A stretch of 6,447 bases of DNA from Anaerolineae bacterium (GTDB lineage Bacteria; Chloroflexota; Anaerolineae; JADYZS01), in contig JADYZS010000519.1 of the NCBI GenBank assembly GCA_020853075.1, forward strand, positions 1 through 6,447, written 5' to 3'. Shown here one piece after another: positions 1-5,123 of the stretch. Each line of letters starts with the position of its first letter. Within the stretch, counting starts at the first letter, position 1. The translations under genes and the position numbers were made by a program. Under the pieces are notes generated by a model that saw only the letters and a program-made list of their open reading frames with translations, ran no database searches and was not told the DNA's origin.

Positions 1-465
1 GAGAAGGACGATCATGAGAACGCCCCAGATAGCGACCAAGGAGATGGACCGGATGCTCTGGAGGTCAATGCTACCTGCCGCGCCGGGCCATAGAAAAAGC
101 AGACAGGTCTCGACGATGGTGATCACTACCGCGGCCGGGATACTGATGACCGCCGCGGCCATGATGGTCGGGATGACCAGAAGGGCCAGGATGGCCGGTG
201 CGCGGAACAGGTTGGCGGCGAGTAAGATGAGCGCGATCCAGGCCAGCACAGCCAGCCAGCGACCGGCCTGGGCAGACCAGGAGTTGGCCCACCCGGCTGC
301 GGCTGCTAAAACGAGAACGAATAACCCCAGATCCGCCACCGCTAATTGAGCCAGAGAATCGCCTACGGACGCCAAGACAACACCTGCTGCGATCAATCCG
401 ATGACAAGGAACTGGGGGGAGATTAGTAGGAGATCGCGTTCAAATCCGCTATCGGGTTCTCGCAT
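1..465 (-). CDS. Multi-pass membrane protein, N-terminal part (runs off left edge)
   Basis: An open frame of 155 codons runs from an ATG at 465-463 to the left edge with no stop, so only the N-terminus is present. The start is set by a full AGGAGG Shine-Dalgarno at 480-475, nine bases upstream. A short charged head (MREPDSGFERDLLLISPQFL) is followed by about six hydrophobic stretches, roughly residues 18-36, 41-59, 68-87, 90-108, 109-127 and 138-155. These are rich in Ala, Leu, Val and Ile with few charges between them. No catalytic motif lies in the visible part. A compact N-terminal block of about six helices after a short cytoplasmic head is a common layout for membrane-anchored sensor histidine kinases, but transporters and other membrane proteins look alike at this level. 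It lies 297 bases downstream of the amidohydrolase pair on the same strand. I see no convincing promoter of its own. Coding status is confident; function is not assigned. Confidence 0.8.
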   Translation of the reverse strand, partial: MREPDSGFERDLLLISPQFLVIGLIAAGVVLASVGDSLAQLAVADLGLFVLVLAAAAGWANSWSAQAGRWLAVLAWIALILLAANLFRAPAILALLVIPTIMAAAVISIPAAVVITIVETCLLFLWPGAAGSIDLQSIRSISLVAIWGVLMIVLL

Positions 466-474
466 ATAACACTT

Positions 475-480
475 CCTCCT
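475..480 (-). promoter_or_regulatory. Shine-Dalgarno site of the left-edge membrane protein
   Basis: The minus strand reads AGGAGG followed by nine bases and then ATG. This perfect match to the anti-Shine-Dalgarno sequence fixes the start of the partial membrane-protein gene, whose open frame has no stop inside the window. Confidence 0.8.
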
Positions 481-690
481 CGTCATCCAGGCTCATCTGC
501 GAGCAACCGGGCCACACCCACCTGCCAACATTCTACCCGTTGCTGTCAGGGGACAGATGCCTCAATTCCTTCGTGTGACAATGATGTTAAACCAAGCACG
601 CAGACTGGCTGGCTTTCAGCCTTAAACTGAGGGCTGGTCGGTATTTGCAGAGAGAGGCGATCCAATGTGCTTTGTGGCCTGATTGCCTAC

Positions 691-744
691 AGCCACAGGC
701 CCATGAAACCATCTCTCGGTTCAGGGTATTTGGCCCTTGTGGCT
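691..744 (-). repeat. Inverted repeat just after the amidohydrolase operon (possible 3' hairpin)
   Basis: AGCCACA-GGCC at 691-701 is matched by GGCC-ct-TGTGGCT at 732-744, giving an 11-pair stem with a two-base bulge and a loop of 30 bases. It begins about 19 bases after the stop codon of the downstream amidohydrolase. A further TGTGGC at 673-678 can pair with GCCACA at 692-697, so two mutually exclusive folds exist. No T-run follows on the minus strand, so a classical intrinsic terminator is not supported. An mRNA-end stabilising stem or a factor-dependent terminator is possible. Confidence 0.4.
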
Positions 745-762
745 GCTTAACCCGAACTCACG

Positions 763-1539
763 CTAAACTATCACCGCGGCCATGAGGCGCAGCATGTTGC
801 CACCCATGATGGCGCGCTTCGCCCCTGGGCTGACCTGGCTATAGGCGAGGCGGCCTAATTGGGCCCGCGGATCAAGAAACGGCATATCACTGCCGTACAG
901 AACCTGCTCCGCGCCCACCGCTTCCACTATGCGCTCCACCATGGCCGGGTACATGCGCGAGTTGGTCAAGTCTAAATAGACGTTCGGACAGGCACGCGCC
1001 ACGGCGATGGCTTTCTCCACCGCGCTCCACGGCCCACCGCCTGAATGGCCCAGGATAATAGGGACATCAGGATACGCCCGCGCCACCACCTCAAACCGCT
1101 CCGGCGGGCAGGTTGGCTCTGTCCCCCAACTGTGGCTGAGAAGTGGACAGCGATGGGCCGCGGCAAAGGCGAACGCGGGTTTGTAGGCCGGGCCGTCCAG
1201 GGGGTATTGGTGGATGCTGGGATGCAATTTGACCCCGCGCATCCCGGCGGCCCAGCAGCGTACCAATTCTGTTTCCACGTCATCGGGGTAGTTAGGGTTG
1301 ACAACGATATAGCCGAAGAAACGCCCAGGGTAGCGGCGCATCGCTTCTAGCACCAGGTCATTGCCGCGGCGATAATCGTGCAGGAGGGCCACGAAGCCGC
1401 TGACACAAATCTGGCTGATGCCCAGCCGGTCGCTCATGGCGATCAGGTCACCGGCCTCTCCCGGAGGGAGGAAGAAATTGGCGTAACTCCCCATGTGCAC
1501 GTGACAGTCAATAATCGGCCCCTCTGGTAGCCCTTTCAC
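763..1539 (-). CDS. Amidohydrolase-family metal-dependent hydrolase, catalytic residues intact
   Basis: This 258-residue protein belongs by motif to the Amidohydrolase_2 group (PF04909) of TIM-barrel metal enzymes, a family that includes hydrolases, hydratases and non-oxidative decarboxylases. Visible landmarks in order are D11-C-H13-V-H15 after strand 1, the GVKLHP segment with K104 and H106, H136 in LLSH, H165 in ILGHSGG, and D218 in YGSDMP. Together these are the expected metal ligands and catalytic Asp, so the enzyme should be active. It has no signal peptide and should be cytoplasmic. The start is a GTG at 1539-1537, overlapping the TGA of the upstream gene in a GTGA junction, with a strong GGAGGTGAG site at 1551-1543 inside the upstream gene. 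The two genes are therefore translationally coupled. The stop is TAG at 765-763. Substrate and reaction cannot be read from sequence, because this family acts on many carboxylates, lactones and aromatic acids. Confidence 0.93.
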   Translation of the reverse strand: MKGLPEGPIIDCHVHMGSYANFFLPPGEAGDLIAMSDRLGISQICVSGFVALLHDYRRGNDLVLEAMRRYPGRFFGYIVVNPNYPDDVETELVRCWAAGMRGVKLHPSIHQYPLDGPAYKPAFAFAAAHRCPLLSHSWGTEPTCPPERFEVVARAYPDVPIILGHSGGGPWSAVEKAIAVARACPNVYLDLTNSRMYPAMVERIVEAVGAEQVLYGSDMPFLDPRAQLGRLAYSQVSPGAKRAIMGGNMLRLMAAVIV

Positions 1540-2282
1540 AGCCTCACCTCCGCCAGCAGATGCCGCAGATTATCACCGGCTATCAGCCGTTGCTCCGCCA
1601 TGCTCAACTCGGCTTCTTCCACGCGGGCGACGATGCCGCCCGGTTCACATTCCGGCAGCGCACTGCCGAACAAGAGCCGCTCTGCACCGAAGCGTTTTGC
1701 CGTCTCCTCAAGGGCGCGGAACTGCTGGTACCACGATACTTCCAGCCGGATGCCGGGGCAGCGCGCCAGCAAAGGATAGAGGTTGCGATCCACCCGGTAG
1801 TGGAAGCGCAGGACGACGAGAGGGAGGCGCGGGTAGGTTGCCCCTATGCGATGCAGCGTGGGCCAATCGGTTTGTTCAAAATCAAGGAGCACCGGCACGC
1901 GCGCCGCCTCCAGCGCGGCGAAGAGATCATCGCAGACCCATTCCTCCAGGCTGTAATAATGGTCGCTCAGAGCCGGGAAGAGCCGCACGGCACGCACGCC
2001 GAAATCTCGCATCTGGGCCAGGAGCGCATCGGGGGGAGGAAACTCGCCGGTATGATGCGGCAGGGTGATCCAGCAAGGGTGCAGGTCGTTGCTACCTGCC
2101 AACAATTCGCACAAGACGCGGTTACCCGCCGCGGGCTCGCTCTCTCGTGCCATCAGGTGATAAACCAACGCCTCGCGGATGCCATGTCGCTCCATCTGCA
2201 TCCGCAAGGCCGGCAAGGTCAACTCGCGTTGGGCGCCCCGTCCCACCGCGACGTTGCAGTCAAAGAAGGGCAAGCCGGTCAT
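1536..2282 (-). CDS. Amidohydrolase-fold protein lacking all active-site residues (pseudoenzyme)
   Basis: The 248-residue product aligns along its whole length with the downstream gene product by shared landmarks: FDCNVAVG with DCHVHMG, GVRAVRLFP with GMRGVKLHP, PVLLDFE with CPLLSHS, LFGSALP with LYGSDMP, and the GDNLRHLL with GGNMLRLM tail. At each catalytic position the residue is changed: both HxH histidines (N10, A12), the Lys (R100), the following His (F102), the strand-5 His (F135), the strand-6 His (F160; H161 is next to it) and the final Asp (A208). Metal-dependent chemistry of the usual kind is therefore not expected. The frame is open and intact, with start ATG 2282-2280 behind GAGGTGA at 2293-2287, so it is not a decayed gene. 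It is first in the operon and its TGA overlaps the GTG of the active partner. It may act as a structural or regulatory partner, or bind a ligand without turnover; this is inference. Confidence 0.9.
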   Translation of the reverse strand: MTGLPFFDCNVAVGRGAQRELTLPALRMQMERHGIREALVYHLMARESEPAAGNRVLCELLAGSNDLHPCWITLPHHTGEFPPPDALLAQMRDFGVRAVRLFPALSDHYYSLEEWVCDDLFAALEAARVPVLLDFEQTDWPTLHRIGATYPRLPLVVLRFHYRVDRNLYPLLARCPGIRLEVSWYQQFRALEETAKRFGAERLLFGSALPECEPGGIVARVEEAELSMAEQRLIAGDNLRHLLAEVRL

Positions 2283-2330
2283 TCCCTCACCTCAGTCGGA
2301 TCACAGGCTTCATGAACGATACAGGGATAG

Positions 2331-2359
2331 ATCATACCATGCCCCTTTTTACCTGTCAA
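2331..2359 (-). promoter_or_regulatory. Sigma70-type promoter of the amidohydrolase operon
   Basis: On the minus strand TTGACA (2359-2354) and TATGAT (2336-2331) are separated by exactly 17 bases. The predicted transcript start is near 2325, leaving a leader of about 43 bases before the ATG at 2282. The -35 matches consensus fully and the -10 at five of six positions. Orientation and distance fit the two-gene amidohydrolase operon. Confidence 0.8.
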
Positions 2360-2370
2360 CGCGGTTTGAC
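2355..2370. promoter_or_regulatory. Inverted repeat over the -35 box (possible operator)
   Basis: GTCAA (2355-2359), six central bases CGCGGT, then TTGAC (2366-2370) form a 16-base inverted repeat. Its left arm is the -35 hexamer of the minus-strand promoter. A dimeric repressor bound here would occlude RNA polymerase. Five-base arms can arise by chance, and no regulator gene is in the window, so this is a suggestion only. Confidence 0.35.
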
Positions 2371-2601
2371 GTTCGCAGTACCCCACTTTCAGGTAGGGAT
2401 GGGCCACCCGTGATGGAGGCGATAGCGGAGTTGGGTGGGGCGCCACAGGGGAGTCCAAGGCCATCGGTAGTTTGGGGGTACTGCCCCGATGGGGGATGAC
2501 CGCCGGAGGCTGAGCGGAGCCGTGGGCGAGGAGGTCTGGGGCGTTGGGCGCAGCCTCCGCCAGGGCTGAGGTCAGAGAGTATTTGGATGCCCGGCGCCGC
2601 G
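2371..2601. other. Divergent intergenic spacer, G-rich, with inverted repeats
   Basis: No convincing gene is seen between the operon promoter and the tRNA promoter. The plus strand carries many runs of three to five G. Two longer inverted repeats are present. CCATCGG-TAG (2461-2470) pairs with CTG-cc-CCGATGG (2481-2492), giving ten pairs with a two-base bulge. CGGAGGCTG (2504-2512) pairs with CAGCCTCCG (2551-2559), giving nine pairs around a 38-base loop. Base composition differs from the flanking genes. The segment could be an interspersed repeat family or the remains of one, which only a genome comparison can show. Confidence 0.45.
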
Positions 2602-2630
2602 TTGACAGCCCCATTCTCCTGTGCTATACT
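2602..2630 (+). promoter_or_regulatory. Consensus promoter of the tRNA-Lys gene
   Basis: TTGACA (2602-2607), a 17-base spacer, and TATACT (2625-2630) precede the tRNA by nine bases. Transcription should start near 2637, almost at the mature 5' end. The stretch just after the -10 (GTCTCCCGTG) is GC-rich, a feature often linked to growth-rate control of stable RNA promoters; that link is inference here. Confidence 0.85.
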
Positions 2631-2639
2631 GTCTCCCGT

Positions 2640-2711
2640 GGGCCGCTAGCTCAATGGCAGAGCACCTGCCTTTTAAGCAGGGAGTTGAAGGTTCGAGTCC
2701 TTCGCGGCTCA
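2640..2711 (+). tRNA. tRNA-Lys, anticodon TTT (UUU)
   Basis: The full cloverleaf can be drawn. The acceptor stem is GGGCCGC (2640-2646) with GCGGCTC (2704-2710), seven pairs including one G-T. The D stem is GCTC/GAGC (2649-2652, 2660-2663). The anticodon stem is CCTGC/GCAGG (2665-2669, 2677-2681) with loop CTTTTAA, giving anticodon TTT at 2672-2674. The variable loop is GAGTT. The T arm is GAAGG-TTCGAGT-CCTTC (2687-2703). The discriminator base is A2711. The genome continues CCT rather than CCA, so the 3' CCA end must be added by tRNA nucleotidyltransferase. The transcript decodes AAA and AAG lysine codons. Confidence 0.97.
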
Positions 2712-2726
2712 CCTACTATTGGTAGG
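2712..2726 (+). other. Small hairpin in the tRNA 3' trailer
   Basis: CCTAC (2712-2716), loop TATTG, and GTAGG (2722-2726) form a five-pair stem starting right after the tRNA discriminator base. No T-run follows (GGGCTGATGCC), so it is not a good intrinsic terminator. It may mark where 3' processing enzymes stop or begin, or it may be chance. Confidence 0.3.
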
Positions 2727-2828
2727 GGCTGATGCCTCTCTTATCACCCATATCTTGTGGTATGGCAGCCAGGAGAATGTGCCGTGCCACTAGAGCATCT
2801 GCTTAGTGTTAAGGTCTTACCTCGCCCT

Positions 2829-2907
2829 GAATCATCTCCCTTGCGCCTTGCCTATGATGATTTTCTATGAGAGGAGTCAAGGTCTGAAATACCGGCAGCG
2901 ATGATTC
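2829..2907 (+). repeat. GATGATT repeats and their inverted copy upstream of the glycosidase-like gene
   Basis: GAATCATC (2829-2836) is the exact complement of GATGATTC (2900-2907), and its last seven bases also complement GATGATT at 2856-2862. The first arm can pair with either later copy, so two exclusive folds are possible, or the three copies could be binding sites for one regulator. They sit in the 242-base spacer between the tRNA and the gene starting at 2954. That spacer otherwise shows no gene and no strong promoter; TATGAT at 2853-2858 has no good -35 partner. Confidence 0.35.
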
Positions 2908-2953
2908 GTTTGCCATTCCGCAGACGGCAGGATTACATGACCGGAGGAAGAAC

Positions 2954-4969
2954 GTGACGCGGACCGTTGTGTCTCAACGCATTTCTTTGGAGGTGGACGA
3001 CGAAGGCACCTGGCATCGCCTGATTCTTGCTGGTCAAGAGATTTCCTTCCCTGGACTGAAGCCGCAATTCTGGCTGGATGGGAAACCGGCATTTGTGCGG
3101 TCTGTCTCCGAATCCGAAGAGGGACTGGTGTTCGCCCTGGCAGGCGAGGATTGCACAGGGAAACTGCGCCTGTTGTCCAGGCAAGATGCGATCCGCGGTG
3201 TTCTTGAGATTGACAACGATCATCCTTATACCCTCGTCCGCTTTGAGATCGCCTTGCCCCCGCCTCCCGCTTCTGCCCTGCATCTGCCCGCCGGCTACAC
3301 CTACGGCCATGTGGTGGATGCGGCCAGCCCTTTAGGACAGGCATCTGGGGTTGCTCTCCGGGGGCGGCGCTGGCAATTCGGTGCCATTGAGCTGGCAGGT
3401 CGCGTCCTGGCCCTTCTCGGCCATTCGCCGTTGGAACGGTTACCTATCAGATCGGCGGGCATATCCTGGAAGACCGGCGGCTTTCGCACCGAAGACGCCT
3501 TGTGGTTGCAAGTTGAATGTTACACTGGCGCACCGTGGGAGCTATCGTTGGAGGACTCGCTCCCAGCCGCTATCGCGCGCTATCACCGGCACGTTGAACG
3601 CGACTACGGCGCCGTCCCGTGGCGAAAGGATCCGACTGTTCCGGAGTGGTTTGCCGACATCAAGATGGTGGTTACGCTGGATATGATCCGCAGCCAGGGC
3701 GAGGTGACTCACTCCTACGCTCACCTGCGGAATCTGGTTCAGGAAATGAAACAGGCTGGAATGGGTGGCGGCGTCCTCTTTTATCTTACCGGACACCACG
3801 ACCTGTACGACCGCCGGTTTCCCTTCTTCGGCCCTTCCGATCTTATCGGCGGCGCACAGGGGTTCAAGGAGATGGTCGGCGCGGTCCACGATGCGGGGCA
3901 TTGGGTCATGCCCCACTGTGCCATCTGGAGCGTGGATCCGTATCAACCCTATTTTGAAGAGTTTGAGGACATCGCGCTCATTTTCTCTGAGACGGAAGGG
4001 TATTCGGGGCGGCGGGTCGGTGCTTATGACGCTTCACCAGGAATGCACCCTGTGACGCCGTTGGACTATGACTCCGGCTACGTTCCGTTGAAAGCAGAGA
4101 AGGGCAACGGATTTGTGACCTTCCTGACACCAGAGTTGCCCCAACCGATGGAGGCGCACCTGACAGTATCAGGTGTCAAGAACTTCGCTTCCGGCCAGTT
4201 GCGGGCTTCGCTCCATTATCGTGAGCTGGTCTCCCCGCTGGGGAAGTTCGCCATCAGTGATAGTCACCGGTTCCGGTTCCGCTTTCGGTTTGAGGCGGGC
4301 GTGAACCGGGTGAGGCTGGATTTCCTGGGCGGGACACCCGACCTCTCTTCGGCCTCCTTCCGGATCAACGAGGCCGTGTATCCCGGACAAAAGGGGTCTA
4401 GCAATCGCCTGGGGCCGGTTTGGACGCACCCTCACGTGCGCGTAGAGATGTCCGATCCCCGTTGGATCAAGACGATCCGGAATGACCTGACAAGCCTCGT
4501 CAATAATTTCGGTGTTGACGCGATCCACATGGACGCGGCCTCCGTCCTGACGCGTAGTGACCTGCCGATCTACCAGGATCTGCGCCAGGCTCTACCGAGG
4601 ACGGTCTTTGGCTGCGAGTTCTTCACCGAATTGGCTCTCTTCTTCTTCCACATTACACAGAATGCTGACATTCCTCCGGAGAGCCCGCACCGCACCACCG
4701 ATTTAGCCTACCGTCTCGGTGAACCATACCTTAAGTTCTATCTCCACCTATGCCAATCGCTGGGCTTTGTTCCGGTGGGGACTGCGTGCAATCATCTCCC
4801 CATTCCGGACAAACTGACACCCGAGTTACGTGAGAAGGCTGAGCGACACTGGCGAGAGGGACCAAAGTGGCACATCCTCCCCAACATCAGGCTCAACTAC
4901 CGCGATTATAGCCTGGATCCGCGCACGCGGGAAGCGTTCCACGAGGTTCTGGGGGGAAGAGTCAAGTGA
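2954..4969 (+). CDS. Large TIM-barrel glycoside hydrolase-like protein (GH101/DUF6259-type layout)
   Basis: The 671-residue product starts at GTG 2954 behind GGAGG at 2943-2947 (six-base spacer); an ATG at 2937 stops after six codons and is excluded. Residues about 5-205 look like an all-beta sugar-binding or mutarotase-like domain. From about 230 a TIM barrel begins (WFADIKMVV, then a GGGVLFYLTGHHD strand and an HWVMPHCAIWSVDP strand). Residues about 380-480 are strand-rich and resemble a beta-sandwich inserted into the barrel. The barrel resumes at DPRWIKTIRNDL and reaches GVDAIHMDAA, where D527 is the best nucleophile candidate, and VFGCEFF, where E555 is the best acid/base candidate. An Asp-then-Glu pair about 30 residues apart is the arrangement known for endo-alpha-N-acetylgalactosaminidases (GH101). 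No signal peptide or membrane segment is seen, so it is probably cytoplasmic. The small ORF and permease follow closely without a terminator. The substrate is unknown, and family placement is inferred from motifs recalled, not searched. Confidence 0.85.
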   Translation: MTRTVVSQRISLEVDDEGTWHRLILAGQEISFPGLKPQFWLDGKPAFVRSVSESEEGLVFALAGEDCTGKLRLLSRQDAIRGVLEIDNDHPYTLVRFEIALPPPPASALHLPAGYTYGHVVDAASPLGQASGVALRGRRWQFGAIELAGRVLALLGHSPLERLPIRSAGISWKTGGFRTEDALWLQVECYTGAPWELSLEDSLPAAIARYHRHVERDYGAVPWRKDPTVPEWFADIKMVVTLDMIRSQGEVTHSYAHLRNLVQEMKQAGMGGGVLFYLTGHHDLYDRRFPFFGPSDLIGGAQGFKEMVGAVHDAGHWVMPHCAIWSVDPYQPYFEEFEDIALIFSETEGYSGRRVGAYDASPGMHPVTPLDYDSGYVPLKAEKGNGFVTFLTPELPQPMEAHLTVSGVKNFASGQLRASLHYRELVSPLGKFAISDSHRFRFRFRFEAGVNRVRLDFLGGTPDLSSASFRINEAVYPGQKGSSNRLGPVWTHPHVRVEMSDPRWIKTIRNDLTSLVNNFGVDAIHMDAASVLTRSDLPIYQDLRQALPRTVFGCEFFTELALFFFHITQNADIPPESPHRTTDLAYRLGEPYLKFYLHLCQSLGFVPVGTACNHLPIPDKLTPELREKAERHWREGPKWHILPNIRLNYRDYSLDPRTREAFHEVLGGRVK

Positions 4970-5009
4970 TGAGGTGTAGGGTGCGATCCAGGAGCGAGGC
5001 AACCCACCG

Positions 5010-5123
5010 ATGAAAGCGATACGGTTGGAGACCGCCCTCCTCAGGTTCCCGGAGATGCGCCCCGGCGCTGCCACCCAGTCGGCAACCGCCGTCCGCCACT
5101 TCGTGGACATCTTCAACAACTAA
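5010..5123 (+). CDS. Small ORF of 37 codons abutting the permease gene
   Basis: ATG at 5010 to TAA at 5121-5123 encodes MKAIRLETALLRF followed by a short Pro/Gly/Ala/Thr-rich middle and an RHFVDIFNN tail. The codons end overwhelmingly in G or C, as in the permease that follows, which argues for real coding. The next gene's ATG begins at the very next base, typical of translational coupling. A GAGG lies at 4996-4999, ten bases before the ATG; an in-frame stop at 4977-4979 limits extension upstream. There is no membrane segment and I do not recognise the product. It could be a small accessory protein, a leader peptide needed for permease translation, or the surviving 3' end of a lost gene. Confidence 0.55.
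   Translation: MKAIRLETALLRFPEMRPGAATQSATAVRHFVDIFNN

Larger units (their letters stand above)
466..762. other. Intergenic spacer with hairpin-forming repeats, no gene
   Basis: I see no credible coding frame in either strand. On the minus strand this is the 3' flank of the amidohydrolase operon and the 5' flank of the membrane-protein gene. It holds several inverted repeats: CTGTC/GACAG at 543-556; GGCTG (607-611), CAGCC (617-621) and GGCTG (632-636), of which the middle arm can pair with either neighbour; and the larger repeat at 691-744. A TAGAAT hexamer on the minus strand near 530-535 could be a -10 box, but no good -35 sits 16 to 18 bases upstream. Confidence 0.5.

Noticed and set aside
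14..349. Plus-strand 111-codon and minus-strand 73-codon ORFs at the left end
   Set aside because: Both are shadows of the minus-strand membrane-protein frame that runs from 465 to the left edge with a perfect ribosome site.
2287..2313. Eight-residue upstream ORF (MKPVIRLR) in the amidohydrolase leader, minus strand
   Set aside because: It ends within the Shine-Dalgarno of the next gene, which is suggestive, but it has no ribosome site of its own and is too short to separate from chance.
1560..2315. Open frame of 251 codons on the plus strand opposite the upstream amidohydrolase-like gene
   Set aside because: It mirrors the minus-strand gene. The product has no recognisable domain, and the minus-strand product aligns with its neighbour. 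It is a shadow of GC-rich codon structure.
2279..2614. Minus-strand ORF of 111 codons across the divergent spacer
   Set aside because: The product is Pro/Ala/His-rich low-complexity sequence with no family look, it crosses the operon promoter, and it ends inside the real gene's start region in another frame.
2712..2726. Hairpin after the tRNA as an intrinsic terminator
   Set aside because: The stem has only five pairs and no T-run follows.
2544..2732. Plus-strand ORF of 62 codons containing an AQWQSTCLLSRELKVRVL segment
   Set aside because: This is the translation of the tRNA-Lys gene itself, a well-known false protein call.
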